Below are positions 42,855-51,828 of a DNA stretch of 64,000 nucleotides, piece by piece; within the stretch, counting starts at the first letter, position 1, and each line of letters begins with the position of its first letter. Origin of the DNA: Aedoeadaptatus ivorii (GTDB lineage: Bacteria; Bacillota; Clostridia; Tissierellales; Peptoniphilaceae). The notes beneath the pieces were generated by a model. The model was not told the DNA's origin and searched no databases. It was given only the letters and a program-made list of their open reading frames with translations. The stretch spans positions 1,276,501-1,340,500 of the forward strand of contig NZ_LR134523.1 of NCBI RefSeq assembly GCF_900638585.1. Reading direction: 5' to 3'. Both the position numbers and the translations under genes were made by a program.

Positions 42855-43634
42855 TTATTTTCCTCCTATATTCATATGATTCAAAGGCGCCTTGCCCGAA
42901 CCCAGATTCGGCGCACTTTCTATCGCGTTATATACGTATTCCTTCGCCTTCTCGACCGCCACAGGAAGCGGCGCGCCGAGACTCAAATAACAGGCGATCG
43001 CCGAAGAGAGCGTGCACCCCGTGCCGTGGGGATCGGCGCCCTCTACGCGAGGCTTGGTAAAGTAGTGTATTGCTCCGTCATAGAGCACATCCGTCGCATC
43101 GCCCTCGGCATGTCCGCCCTTTACGAGCACGGCAAGGGAGTAGCGCTTCGCCAAGTATGCGGCGGTCTGCGCCATATCCCCGTCTTCTATGCGCTCCTGT
43201 TCCAAAAGCACCGCCGCCTCGGGGAGATTGGGCGTAATCAGATCGCACACGGGAAAGAGGCAGTCGGTCAGCGCGGTAAGCGCCTCTTTCTCCAATAGCC
43301 GCGCGCCGCTCGATGCGACGAGCACGGGGTCGACGACGACCGGTCCCGCATAGTCCCGAAGGCAGCGGGCCACGGTGCGAATGGTCTCGGCGGACGAGAG
43401 CATGCCGATTTTTACCGCATCGGGCGGAATGTCTTCGAGAATCGCGCGCATTTGCGCCTCTACCGCCTCCGGCGGCAGCACGTCGATGCGGCGAATCCCC
43501 ATGGTGTTTTGGGCGGTGATCGCTGTAATCGCAGACGTCGCATAGACGCCAAGGGCGGTGGCGGTCTTGATGTCCGCCTGAATCCCCGCCCCGCCGGATG
43601 CGTCGCTCCCCGCCACGGTCATCATCGTCTTCAT
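42855..43634 (-). CDS. thiD: HMP/HMP-phosphate kinase ThiD
   Basis: 259 residues, ribokinase fold. [20 protein letters not shown] at the start and [17 protein letters not shown] with the catalytic Asp/Gly loop near residue 210 are clear. Makes HMP pyrophosphate. Start at 43634 overlaps the thiE stop as ATGA. Confidence 0.96.
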   Translation of the reverse strand: MKTMMTVAGSDASGGAGIQADIKTATALGVYATSAITAITAQNTMGIRRIDVLPPEAVEAQMRAILEDIPPDAVKIGMLSSAETIRTVARCLRDYAGPVVVDPVLVASSGARLLEKEALTALTDCLFPVCDLITPNLPEAAVLLEQERIEDGDMAQTAAYLAKRYSLAVLVKGGHAEGDATDVLYDGAIHYFTKPRVEGADPHGTGCTLSSAIACYLSLGAPLPVAVEKAKEYVYNAIESAPNLGSGKAPLNHMNIGGK

Positions 43635-44320
43635 CGGGCGTGATCCCAAATCTCGACGAGCTCCCTTGCCGCCGCCCCGGGATCGTCTGCCCCCGCCACG
43701 GCAGAGACCACGAAGAAGCCGTGAATCCCCGTCGCCGCGAGCGCTTCGAGATCCTCCGCCTTTACGCCGCCGCCCACCGTCACCCGCAGGGGTGAAATCT
43801 CCGCCAAGTGAGTGAGTTCGTCGAGGGTGCGTACGATCAGATTGCCCTCGGCGTCGAGCCCGCAGTCCCGCTTGGTGTCGGTGGGATGGAGCGGCCCCGC
43901 GCCGAAGTAGTCGATCTGCGAAAAATCGCCCTTCTCGATATAGTGCACCAGATCCCCGGTGGGGGCGGAAAGCCCGACGATCGCATCGTCGCCGAGATAC
44001 TTGCGGCAGATTTCGGGATAGATGTCCGACTGGCCGACGTGAATGCCGTCGACTTTGGCGCCCCGTTCCCGGGCGGCGAGGACCACATCCAAGCGATCGT
44101 CCGCCACCAGGGCCACCGAATCGCTCTTTCCCATCTCCCGAAGCAGGCGGGAGGTATCTTCCAACAGGACGATCAACTCCCGTGCCGACGCGGTCTTCGA
44201 GCGAATCTGCAAAAAGGTAAAGCCCGCTTCCACCGCCGCGCGAATGATCGGGAGCACGGGACGGCCGCCGGTGTTTTCGGGGCCCACGACGAAGTATTTT
44301 TCGATGCTGAAGTCCTTCAT
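43631..44320 (-). CDS. thiE: Thiamine phosphate synthase ThiE (first copy)
   Basis: 229 residues, TIM barrel. Joins HMP-PP and thiazole phosphate. TFLQIRSK, ALVADDRLDV, GIHVGQSD, DYFGAGPLHPT and VTVGGGV are the usual motifs (GPxxPTxTK near the pyrophosphate). ATG at 44320 follows AGAGGTG one base after the thiM stop. A second, different ThiE is encoded at 46273-46887. Confidence 0.93.
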   Translation of the reverse strand: MKDFSIEKYFVVGPENTGGRPVLPIIRAAVEAGFTFLQIRSKTASARELIVLLEDTSRLLREMGKSDSVALVADDRLDVVLAARERGAKVDGIHVGQSDIYPEICRKYLGDDAIVGLSAPTGDLVHYIEKGDFSQIDYFGAGPLHPTDTKRDCGLDAEGNLIVRTLDELTHLAEISPLRVTVGGGVKAEDLEALAATGIHGFFVVSAVAGADDPGAAARELVEIWDHAR

Positions 44321-44321
44321 C

Positions 44322-45137
44322 TTACACCTCTTCCATTTCGCAGGCGGCGATGTCCTCGGCGGTGAGATTCGAGAGCGCATCCAAGAACTCTACTTGAAAA
44401 CTCGCGGTGCCCCGCGCTTGCGCCTCGGCTCGTTTTCCCGCCACATTGTAGGCGTTGGTCGCCGCGAGCGCCGCCACAAAGGGATCCGCCACGGCGAGAT
44501 ACACCGCCGCTACCCCGCCCAGGGAACAGCCGCTCCCGGTGATGCGGGTAAAATACGCGCTGCCGCCCTTCGATACCACGGTCCTTTTTCCGTCGGTGAC
44601 GAGGTCTTCTTTTCCCGAAACCGCCACCGCACCGCCGATATAGGCGGCCAAGTGCTCTGCCGCTGCGCGGGCGGTCTCCACCGATTCGGTGGCATCCACC
44701 CCGCGCACCTTGCCCGATGTGCCGTCGATCAGGCCCCACAGCTTTGCCACCGTGAGGATCTCCGAGGCATTGCCGCGGATAATGCGCGGCGGATACGCCT
44801 TCATATATTGCAGAAGCTCCGTGCGCAAATCGCCCATGCCGGCTGCCACCGGATCCAATACATAGGCGGCGTTTTCGCGGGCGCACTTTACCGTGCGGGG
44901 TACGGTCTCTTTATGGGAAGGGATCAGCGTCCCCACATTGATATAGATGCTCTTTGCGAGGCGGCACATCGCCTCTCCCTCGTCGGGCAGATAGACCATC
45001 GCCGCGGAGCCGCCGATCGCGAGCTGGGCGTTGGCGACAAATTCCACCGTGACGAAATTCGTAATCGACGGCGCGACGGGATTCGTTTTCCCGACCGCCC
45101 TATGGGCGTCTATTAACGCTTCTCTGATTTCTCTCAT
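44322..45137 (-). CDS. thiM: Hydroxyethylthiazole kinase
   Basis: 271 residues, ribokinase-like. SITNFVTVEFVANAQLAIGGSAAM at the start, DPVAAGMG, RGNASEIL and ITGSGCSLGG with the catalytic Cys/Gly loop are ThiM signatures. Salvages the thiazole alcohol. First gene of the TPP-riboswitch operon. ATG at 45137 is preferred over one six codons upstream because of AGAAGGC. Confidence 0.95.
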   Translation of the reverse strand: MREIREALIDAHRAVGKTNPVAPSITNFVTVEFVANAQLAIGGSAAMVYLPDEGEAMCRLAKSIYINVGTLIPSHKETVPRTVKCARENAAYVLDPVAAGMGDLRTELLQYMKAYPPRIIRGNASEILTVAKLWGLIDGTSGKVRGVDATESVETARAAAEHLAAYIGGAVAVSGKEDLVTDGKRTVVSKGGSAYFTRITGSGCSLGGVAAVYLAVADPFVAALAATNAYNVAGKRAEAQARGTASFQVEFLDALSNLTAEDIAACEMEEV

Positions 45138-45153
45138 ACAGCCTTCTTTCCAC

Positions 45154-45186
45154 AAAAAAAGGTATCTTCGTGAGAAGATACCTTAA
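45154..45186 (-). terminator. Terminator controlled by TPP riboswitch
   Basis: Stem AAGGTATCTTC/GAAGATACCTT with loop TCAC and T7 on the minus strand, just before the thiM ribosome site. Confidence 0.92.
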
Positions 45187-45215
45187 GTCCGACGCCGGAT
45201 ACTCGGTCGCCGAAT

Positions 45216-45297
45216 TGCATTCCTACCATAGTATTAACTAACAGGTTCAAAGGGTCAGGTTTTACCTTCTCAACTTTACAAGTCCCCCTTGCAAAAT
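45216..45297 (-). promoter_or_regulatory. TPP (THI-element) riboswitch aptamer
   Basis: The minus strand shows the conserved TTGAGA, ACCCTTTGAACCTG and GTAGGAA blocks with AAGGGGGAC at the 5' side. TPP binding should favour the downstream terminator and repress thiM-thiE-thiD-thiC. Confidence 0.93.
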
Positions 45298-45311
45298 ATT
45301 GGATTAAATTC

Positions 45312-45340
45312 ACCTTAACACCATGAAACCCGTTTGTCAA
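45312..45340 (-). promoter_or_regulatory. Promoter of thiMEDC
   Basis: Minus strand TTGACA (45335-45340), 17-base spacer, weak -10 TAAGGT (45312-45317), just upstream of the aptamer. Confidence 0.65.
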
Positions 45341-45456
45341 ATATATATGAAATTACGGCACCCGAAAAACGCCTTCCTTCCCAAAGTTTTCTTCGAAAAT
45401 AAGGCGTACGATTCGGATATTTCGAGGACGAAAGCACAGTACCGCGCGCTACCTAA

Positions 45457-46236
45457 TTAATTTTCGGCATCTTTTTTCGGCGTAGGGCGCGCCTCTTTTT
45501 CAACCGATTCGAAAGTATAGCGCACCTTTCCCGCCGTGCGGCGGCCGTATTCGATCGCCTCTACCGGGCAGTAATTGATACAGGCCATGCAATGAATGCA
45601 GCGGTCATGCCAGAGGGGCCTCTGCGCTTTCATCTCGATATTGGCGGTCATGCAACGGCGCGCACACTCGCCGCAGCCGATGCAGCTGTCCTTAACGCGA
45701 AAGGGCCGCGCCGTTACGATACAGGCATCGAACAGGGGCGCCATGCCGGAAAGCAGGCGACCTTTCCATGTGGGGGCATCGCCGATAGCACTTCCCGCTT
45801 CGATCGCCGATGCGATCTCATCAATCCGCTCCTCCGCTCGCCCGATAATGGCACGCGCTTCTTCTTGGGGCGGCGGAGAGAATAGCGCGGTGTAGTTTTC
45901 GGGCATCACGACGCCCGCCAAACCTCCGAATGCGACCTTCTTTTCTCGGGCGAGCGCCTCGGCGTACTTCGATGCCGCGCCGATGCCGCTTCCGCAGGTG
46001 AGAATAAAATAGATCCGTTCCGCTCGTATATCGATCTGCCGCAGATACTCCTCTACGATTCGGGGCATGCGCCAACAATATGTGGGCGTGAGTACGATCA
46101 ATCGCGCGCTCTCGACGGGCGAAAAATCGCCGGCGCGGATCTTGGGCGTCATATCGACGATCTCTTCTCGGAGCCGCTCGCCCAAAACGCGCGCACAGTG
46201 GGCGGTATTGCCCGTGCCGCTCATGTAAATAATCAT
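45457..46236 (-). CDS. EFR1-family flavodoxin-ferredoxin fusion protein
   Basis: 259 residues. N-terminal flavodoxin-like domain (YMSGTGNTAHCAR, LTPTYCWRMPRIV, LTCGSGIG) to about 150, then a linker and two [4Fe-4S] ferredoxin motifs: CIGCGECARRC and CIHCMACINYC. It moves electrons at low potential. Lies 36 bases after thiE2 on the same strand as thiSFGHE, so it may reduce ThiH or ThiC; an own promoter in the gap cannot be excluded. Confidence 0.85.
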   Translation of the reverse strand: MIIYMSGTGNTAHCARVLGERLREEIVDMTPKIRAGDFSPVESARLIVLTPTYCWRMPRIVEEYLRQIDIRAERIYFILTCGSGIGAASKYAEALAREKKVAFGGLAGVVMPENYTALFSPPPQEEARAIIGRAEERIDEIASAIEAGSAIGDAPTWKGRLLSGMAPLFDACIVTARPFRVKDSCIGCGECARRCMTANIEMKAQRPLWHDRCIHCMACINYCPVEAIEYGRRTAGKVRYTFESVEKEARPTPKKDAEN

Positions 46237-46272
46237 AGTCTCCCTCCTACGGGGAGTATAACACAGCCTAAA

Positions 46273-46887
46273 TCAAATGCTTTCGAGCAGGCGCCGCAGG
46301 CGGCGCACCGCCTCTTCGGGAACCTCGGCGTATTGGATCGCCGATACCACACAGATGCCGTCTAAGGGCAGGCCTTTTAATTCAGGGAGCGTCTGTTCGT
46401 TGATGCCCCCGATGCCGAATACCGGCACGTCCACCGTCTCTTTGATGGCGCAAAAGTCGTCGAAGGAGGTGCGCCGGGTGATGACCTTGGTGGTGGTGGG
46501 AAAGAGCGCGCCGGTGCCGAAATAATCCGCCCCTTCCGCTTCGGCCTCTTTCGCGCGCTCTACGGTCTTTACCGATGCGCCGATCAGCGCCTTATCGCCT
46601 AAAATTTCTCGCGCGACGGAAATGGGCAGATCGTCGGTTCCCAAGTGCACGCCTGACTCCGTCGCCTTGGCGACATCGACCCGATCGTCGACGATAAACT
46701 CCGTGCCGTATTGTCGAGCTTTGTCGTGCAGGGCATCGGCGAGACGCAGCACATCCAGGTCGCCGCGATTTTTCTCCCGCAGCTGCAAGTAGTCGATCCC
46801 GCCTTTTAACGCGGATTCGACGGAGCGAAAGAAAGCGTCCCGATCGGAAAATGCCTCGGAATTGGTGACAAAATATAGCTTTCTCAT
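46273..46887 (-). CDS. thiE: Thiamine phosphate synthase-like ThiE (second copy)
   Basis: 204 residues, TIM barrel with YFVTNSEAF, YLQLREKN, FIVDDRVDVA, GVHLGTDDLP, DYFGTGALFPTTTK and VFGIGGIN. All key residues for the reaction seem present, so it is probably active rather than a TenI-like variant. Overlaps the thiH stop by four bases (ATGA type). Last thiamine gene of the thiSFGHE operon. Confidence 0.9.
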   Translation of the reverse strand: MRKLYFVTNSEAFSDRDAFFRSVESALKGGIDYLQLREKNRGDLDVLRLADALHDKARQYGTEFIVDDRVDVAKATESGVHLGTDDLPISVAREILGDKALIGASVKTVERAKEAEAEGADYFGTGALFPTTTKVITRRTSFDDFCAIKETVDVPVFGIGGINEQTLPELKGLPLDGICVVSAIQYAEVPEEAVRRLRRLLESI

Positions 46888-48047
46888 AGCCGAATGTAGT
46901 CGTTTCTCAGCACATACATCCCCATTTCGGCGAGATCCTTCTCGATATCGTCGAGGGTGCGCTGATCGTCGATGACGAATTGTTCTTCCCCTTCGGCTTC
47001 CTTGCGGTTTTCTTCGGTGCGGCGGCCGATCCCCGTATCCACCGAAGCGGAAATCTTCGTCGCGCCGTAGTACATGGCGGCGTTTCGGAAGGACTCGCCT
47101 TCCCGCGTGGAAATGGTGATGGAGGCAAAGGGCAAAAAGATGCGGATGGCGAGGAGATACTGCATCAGCTTCTTCTCGTCGATGCGGTTCTCGTTTTCCA
47201 CTTCCTCGGCGCCGTGGGTGGGTCGAATGCGCGGCAGGGACACGGCGATTTCTCCGTGGGGGTATTTGCGTTGCAGCAAGTGCGCGTGCAGCCCCAACGA
47301 ATACGCATCCCGCAGAGGATCGCTCAGGCCGAACAACGCTCCGAATCCTACGCCGCGCATGCCGCCCATCAACGCCCGCTCTTGGGTGTTCATGCGGTAG
47401 TTCATGGCGCGTTTATGCCCGTGGGGGTGGTAGTATTCGTAGGCCACCGGGTCATAGGTCTCCTGAAAGACCGTGACGAAATCCGCACCGGCCTCGCGGA
47501 AGCGCGCGTAGTCTTTTACATTGGCGGGATAGATTTCGAGGCCGATCACGCGGAAGTACTTCTTTGCGAGTTCCACCGCCCGGGCGATGTATTCCACCGA
47601 GGAATATTTGGAGGATTCGCCGGTGAGGATCAGCACGTCTTCGATCCCGTCTTTGGCCAGCGCCTCCATTTCCCGTTCGATTTCTTCTTCGTTCAGCATG
47701 GAGCGCTGAATGCCGCTTTTGGCGTTAAAGCCGCAGTAGCGACAGCCGTTTTCGCAGTAATTGGCGATATACAGCGGCGAGAAGGCATACACATTGTCGC
47801 CGAAATACTGCTTTCTGAGCATGCGCGCCCGCTCCGCCATGGGCTTTAGATACGCCTCCGCCGCATCGCTCAATAGGGCAAAGTAGTCGTCCGGGTCCAG
47901 GCGGTCTTTTTGTAGCGCCGCCATCACCTCCGCGCCGGTGACGACGCGGTCTTTTTGTCGTTCGTAGCTTTCGCGAATGGCATCGGGAATTTCTTCGCCG
48001 ATATTGTCCATTTCCGGAAAATATTCGTGCACATCTTGAATGTTCAT
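46884..48047 (-). CDS. thiH: 2-Iminoacetate synthase ThiH
   Basis: 387 residues, radical SAM enzyme that makes dehydroglycine from tyrosine. The cluster motif CENGCRYCGF (Cys-x3-Cys-x2-Cys) lies near residue 99-107; the BATS-like C-terminal domain follows. ATG at 48047. Tyrosine-dependent ThiH instead of glycine oxidase ThiO agrees with anaerobic life. Gap of 12 bases to thiG. Confidence 0.95.
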   Translation of the reverse strand: MNIQDVHEYFPEMDNIGEEIPDAIRESYERQKDRVVTGAEVMAALQKDRLDPDDYFALLSDAAEAYLKPMAERARMLRKQYFGDNVYAFSPLYIANYCENGCRYCGFNAKSGIQRSMLNEEEIEREMEALAKDGIEDVLILTGESSKYSSVEYIARAVELAKKYFRVIGLEIYPANVKDYARFREAGADFVTVFQETYDPVAYEYYHPHGHKRAMNYRMNTQERALMGGMRGVGFGALFGLSDPLRDAYSLGLHAHLLQRKYPHGEIAVSLPRIRPTHGAEEVENENRIDEKKLMQYLLAIRIFLPFASITISTREGESFRNAAMYYGATKISASVDTGIGRRTEENRKEAEGEEQFVIDDQRTLDDIEKDLAEMGMYVLRNDYIRL

Positions 48048-48059
48048 ACTATGCGCCTC

Positions 48060-48821
48060 TCAATCGAAAAAGTCCCGCAGAGGAGAAGACGGATCCGCGC
48101 CCCGTTCCAGAATGCGGCCGGGCTTGGCGAGGTATCCCAATCTTCCGGCTTCGATCCCCTTCTTAAAGGCCTCTGCCATCATGGTGATATCCGATGCCGT
48201 GGCGATTCCCGTATTGGCCATAATCGCGGCGGCGCCCATTTCCATGGCTTCTGCCGCCTGGGAAGGCCGGCCGATTCCCGCATCGACGATAATGGGCAGG
48301 TCGATCTCGTCGATTAAGATTTGAATAAAGGGTTTGGTGCCCAGCCCCTTATTGGAGCCGATGGGGGAGGCCAGGGGCATAATCGAAGCCGCACCGGCAT
48401 CGCGCATATCGCGGGCAAAGTTTAAGTCCGGATACATATAGGGCATGACGATAAAATCTTCCTTCGCCAAAATCTCGGTCGCCTTTAGAGTCTCGGCATT
48501 GTCCGGCAGAAGGTATTTGGAATCGCGCATAATCTCGATCTTTACCAGATTGCCGCAGCCCATTTCCTTGGCGAGGCGGGCGATGCGCACGGCCTCGTCG
48601 GCATTGCGCGCGCCGCTAGTGTTGGGAATCAGCGTCACGCCTTCGGGGATATAATCGAGGATGTTTTTTACATCCGCCGTATTGGCCCGGCGCAGGGCGA
48701 CGGTGATCATCTCGGCGCCGGCGTGTTCCACCGCGGCATCGATCAACTCGGGGGCGTATTTGCCCGATCCCAAAATAAAGCGGGATGTAAACTCTCGGTC
48801 TCCTAATTTCCAGGTATCCAT
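48060..48821 (-). CDS. thiG: Thiazole synthase ThiG
   Basis: 253 residues. [36 protein letters not shown] and [21 protein letters not shown] are ThiG signatures. Forms the thiazole ring from DXP, dehydroglycine and ThiS thiocarboxylate. ATG at 48821 follows GAGGAGG, one base after thiF. Confidence 0.96.
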   Translation of the reverse strand: MDTWKLGDREFTSRFILGSGKYAPELIDAAVEHAGAEMITVALRRANTADVKNILDYIPEGVTLIPNTSGARNADEAVRIARLAKEMGCGNLVKIEIMRDSKYLLPDNAETLKATEILAKEDFIVMPYMYPDLNFARDMRDAGAASIMPLASPIGSNKGLGTKPFIQILIDEIDLPIIVDAGIGRPSQAAEAMEMGAAAIMANTGIATASDITMMAEAFKKGIEAGRLGYLAKPGRILERGADPSSPLRDFFD

Positions 48822-48822
48822 T

Positions 48823-49422
48823 CTATTCCTCCTCATTCCATAACAGTTCCAACACCGTCTGCGCCTCTAGGGCGGCGATGGTCATCACCTTCGGTATATA
48901 GCAATCGTTTCGGTCTTCGCCGTCGAAGTCGCCGGCGATATGGACATTGCCGATCGTTCGGCGCTCTACTTCCCCGCGCGGCCCGGCGACGCCGGTGGTA
49001 CAGACATAGGGCTTTTCTTTCTCGATAAAGTAATCGAAACAAGCGGCCTTGGTTTCTTTGCCGTCGAACGCCTCGACGAAAATATCCGCCGTCCCGTAGA
49101 TTCGATCCAGCACAGCCCGGTCCACGGTTTCGTAATGGGGAATCACCTCCGCAAAGGGAAGCGCCGCTGCGATCGCCCGCGCCGTCGCCTCTACCTTGGG
49201 CGCGCCGATATCACCTATGCCGTAGCACTGGCGGTTCAAGTTCGACGGCTCGATCACATCATAATCGAAGATGTGGATGATGCCGATCCCCAGGCGGGCA
49301 AGCATCCAGGCGATGTTGCTACCCAGGCCGCCGCAGCCCAAAACCGCCACGGTCGCATTCTTCGCGCGTTCGTTCCATGCCTCGTTTTGGCGGGCGAGGA
49401 CCGCTTTTCTATCAACCCCCAC
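48823..49422 (-). CDS. thiF: ThiS adenylyltransferase ThiF
   Basis: 199 residues. E1-like Rossmann fold: [19 protein letters not shown] (ATP site), [14 protein letters not shown]. Adenylates the ThiS C terminus. The start is uncertain: GTG at 49422 sits within the last ThiS codons (GGAGG 15 bases upstream); a TTG at 49446 is the alternative. The C-terminal CxxC pairs of E. coli ThiF are absent, as in other short Firmicute forms. Confidence 0.88.
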   Translation of the reverse strand: MGVDRKAVLARQNEAWNERAKNATVAVLGCGGLGSNIAWMLARLGIGIIHIFDYDVIEPSNLNRQCYGIGDIGAPKVEATARAIAAALPFAEVIPHYETVDRAVLDRIYGTADIFVEAFDGKETKAACFDYFIEKEKPYVCTTGVAGPRGEVERRTIGNVHIAGDFDGEDRNDCYIPKVMTIAALEAQTVLELLWNEEE

Positions 49423-49606
49423 CGGTAAACGAAAACACCTCCACAATATCGTCGTCTTCGACGAGATAGTCCTGCATATCCGCGCGGCGGACGAGATTTC
49501 GATTTACCTCGCATACCACCGCGCCGGCATCGTAGCCCGCCGCCTCGAGGACGCGGACGAGGGACCGTTCTCCGTCTGCAGAAAACGCCTTGCCGTTAAT
49601 AATCAC
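49412..49606 (-). CDS. thiS: Sulfur carrier protein ThiS
   Basis: 64 residues, ubiquitin-like. Starts IINGKAFSADGERSLVRVLE and ends in FTGGG, whose terminal Gly-Gly is adenylated by ThiF and converted to a thiocarboxylate. GTG at 49606 follows GGGAGG; longer frames run through the leader hairpin and are rejected. First gene of thiSFGHE. Confidence 0.92.
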   Translation of the reverse strand: MIINGKAFSADGERSLVRVLEAAGYDAGAVVCEVNRNLVRRADMQDYLVEDDDIVEVFSFTGGG

Positions 49607-49623
49607 AACACACCTCCCGGAGT

Positions 49624-49687
49624 CAAAAAAAAGAGCACGAAGAAAACTACACCCGCGGTGGTGTACCCCTTCGTGCTCTTGCACTCT
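49624..49687 (-). promoter_or_regulatory. thiS-motif (HMP-PP) riboswitch with embedded terminator, probable
   Basis: On the minus strand a 12-bp stem AAGAGCACGAAG/CTTCGTGCTCTT followed by T8 encloses an internal loop (GGG opposite GTTTT) and an inner 6-bp stem TACACC/GGTGTA. It begins a few bases after the predicted start of transcription and ends before the thiS ribosome site. Position, size and the aptamer-inside-terminator design match the thiS-motif RNA known to bind HMP pyrophosphate. I judge by architecture, not by a covariance search. Confidence 0.7.
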
Positions 49688-49693
49688 AGATGT

Positions 49694-49722
49694 ATAGTAC
49701 CATATGCACAACCATAAGACAA
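49694..49722 (-). promoter_or_regulatory. Promoter of thiSFGHE
   Basis: Minus strand TTGTCT (49717-49722), 17-base spacer, TACTAT (49694-49699). Transcription would start close to 49687, right before the hairpin. Confidence 0.7.
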
Positions 49723-49805
49723 GGCTTTCCCCGACTTCCTATAGGAGAATTTATCTTTTCTTCGCCCCTTCGACTGGGTACACATTTTATAATAGGAGGA
49801 ATGCC

Positions 49806-50996
49806 ATGCAGAAAATCGTAGTGGAACAATTGACAAAAATATTCGGCAAGGACCCCAAAAAGGGACTCGAAATGCTGAAGGACGGAAAACACAAAGACGA
49901 GATCTTAGAGGAAATCGGCGCGACCGTCGGCGTCAACCGCGCAAGCTTTACCGTAGAAGAGGGCGAAGTGTTCGTTATTATGGGGCTTTCCGGCAGCGGA
50001 AAATCTACCCTGATTCGCCTGGTAAATCGCATGATCGAACCCACCGCCGGCAAAGTGTATATCGACGGCGAAGAATTGACGGCCATGGACAAGGAAACCC
50101 TGCGCCTCGCCCGGCGGGAAAAGATGAGCATGGTGTTTCAGAGTTTTGCCTTATTCCCCCACAAGACCGTATTGGAAAACGCCGCCTACGGCCTGACCAT
50201 AAAAAGCGTCGGACGCGAAGAAGCAAATCGGCGCGCCGAAGAGGCGCTCTTAAAGGTGGGCCTCGACGGCTACACGGATCAATACCCCGACCAGCTCTCC
50301 GGCGGTATGCAGCAGCGAGTCGGACTCGCCCGCGCCCTCGCCGCCGACACCAACATTTTGATTATGGACGAGGCATTTTCGGCCCTCGACCCCTTAATCC
50401 GAAAAGAAATGCAGGACGAACTGTTGATCCTCCAAAGCGAAATGCAAAAGACCGTCCTCTTTATCACCCACGACCTGAACGAGGCGCTCAAGCTGGGCGA
50501 TCGCATCGCCCTGATGAAAGACGGCGAGATCGTGCAGATCGGCACGCCCGACGAACTCTTAAACTCCCCCACCAACGACTTTGTGGAGGAATTCGTCCGC
50601 GACGTGGACCGCTCCAAAATTCTCGATGCCGCGAGCGTTATGATTCGCCCCGACACCATCAATATTTCAAAAAACGGACCCCGCTCCGCCCTGATGAAAA
50701 TGCGCTCCACGGGCAATTCGTCGGTCTATGTGGTTAACAACCTACGGGAACTCCAGGGCGTCGTCACCGCCGACGATGCCCTCGCCGCCGTTCGGGAGGG
50801 AAACGAAAACCTCGAATCCATCCTCATTCGAGACATCCCCACCGCATCGGCGGACACCCAGCTGGATACGCTGATCGACGAAATCTACGACTCCAAACTG
50901 CCCATCGCCATCGTCGAAGGCAAGCGACTCAAGGGCATCGTCATTCGCGGAACGGTCCTCGCGGCCCTGGCCGGAAAGGAGGTGCATGATGCATAA
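49806..50996 (+). CDS. proV: Glycine betaine/proline-type ABC transporter ATPase
   Basis: 396 residues. Walker A GLSGSGKST, signature LSGGMQQRVGLARAL, Walker B ILIMDEAFSALDP, and an N-terminal extension of about 50 residues typical of OpuAA/ProV. The C-terminal third has two CBS-like segments that in this family sense ionic strength. ATG at 49806 follows AGGAGG. First gene of a three-gene operon for a compatible solute. Confidence 0.93.
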   Translation: MQKIVVEQLTKIFGKDPKKGLEMLKDGKHKDEILEEIGATVGVNRASFTVEEGEVFVIMGLSGSGKSTLIRLVNRMIEPTAGKVYIDGEELTAMDKETLRLARREKMSMVFQSFALFPHKTVLENAAYGLTIKSVGREEANRRAEEALLKVGLDGYTDQYPDQLSGGMQQRVGLARALAADTNILIMDEAFSALDPLIRKEMQDELLILQSEMQKTVLFITHDLNEALKLGDRIALMKDGEIVQIGTPDELLNSPTNDFVEEFVRDVDRSKILDAASVMIRPDTINISKNGPRSALMKMRSTGNSSVYVVNNLRELQGVVTADDALAAVREGNENLESILIRDIPTASADTQLDTLIDEIYDSKLPIAIVEGKRLKGIVIRGTVLAALAGKEVHDA

Positions 50997-51828
50997 ATTG
51001 CCCATACCTCAGTGGTTTGACGCCATCGTCGAATGGATGCGCCTAAACCTGGTGTTTCTGTTCGAGCCGATCAAAAACGGCATCAACGCCCTGGTCGAAC
51101 TCTTCGGCTTTGTCCTCTCCCTCTTTCACCCGGCGGTCTTTATCGTCCTGGTGATGGGGATCTTGTTTTTTGCCAATCACAAAAAACTCAAGCCGATCGT
51201 CTTGATAGGCGGCCTCTCCTTCCTCTTTATATGGAACCAGGGCATTTGGGACGATATGATCCTCACCCTGAGCTTGGTCCTCGTCTCTGCCCTATTGGCC
51301 GTCGTCTTGGGCGTGCCCTTGGGCATCTGGATGAGCAAAAGCGATGTGGCGCAAGCCGTCATTATGCCCATCCTCGACTTTATGCAGACCATGCCCGCCT
51401 TCGTCTACCTGATCCCCGCCGTGAGTTTTTTCGGGATCGGCATGGCCCCCGGCGTGGTTTCCTCGATTATTTTTGCCATGCCCCCGGTGGTGCGCATGAC
51501 CAATTTGGGCATTCGCCAAGTGCCCAAAGAGCTGATCGAGGCGACCGAATCCTTCGGCGCCGACGGCAGACAGCGCCTCTTCGGCACCGAGATTCCCCTG
51601 GCGAAAAAGAGCATTATGGCGGGCGTCAATCAGACCCTAATGCTCACACTCTCCATGGTCGTGGTGGCATCGATGATCGGCGCTCCGGGCCTCGGCAACC
51701 GCATTTATGTCGCGGTCTCGCGCAACGAGGTCGGACCGGGCTTTATCACCGGCATCGCCATCGTCATCTTGGCGATCCTCTTAGACCGCATCACCCGCGC
51801 CCTCACCGAAGATCGGAGGCGAGATTGA
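50986..51828 (+). CDS. proW: Glycine betaine/proline-type ABC transporter permease
   Basis: 280 residues with about six spans. The EAA loop region (EATESFGADGRQRLFGTEIPLAKKS) contacts the ATPase. N-terminal IPQWFDAIVEWMRLN and LGNRIYVAVSRNEVG match OpuAB/ProW. Overlaps the ATPase gene by 11 bases; ATG follows AAAGGAGG. Confidence 0.93.
   Translation: MMHKLPIPQWFDAIVEWMRLNLVFLFEPIKNGINALVELFGFVLSLFHPAVFIVLVMGILFFANHKKLKPIVLIGGLSFLFIWNQGIWDDMILTLSLVLVSALLAVVLGVPLGIWMSKSDVAQAVIMPILDFMQTMPAFVYLIPAVSFFGIGMAPGVVSSIIFAMPPVVRMTNLGIRQVPKELIEATESFGADGRQRLFGTEIPLAKKSIMAGVNQTLMLTLSMVVVASMIGAPGLGNRIYVAVSRNEVGPGFITGIAIVILAILLDRITRALTEDRRRD

Larger units (their letters stand above)
45138..45456. other. 319-bp leader and intergenic region
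   Basis: Holds, on the minus strand, a promoter, TPP aptamer and terminator for thiM. The remainder (about 45345-45456) shows no gene or clear terminator for the EFR1 gene. Confidence 0.8.

Noticed and set aside
51033-51824. Long N-terminal extension of the binding lipoprotein
   Set aside because: It is a shadow of the permease gene; signal peptide and ribosome site define the TTG start at 51825.
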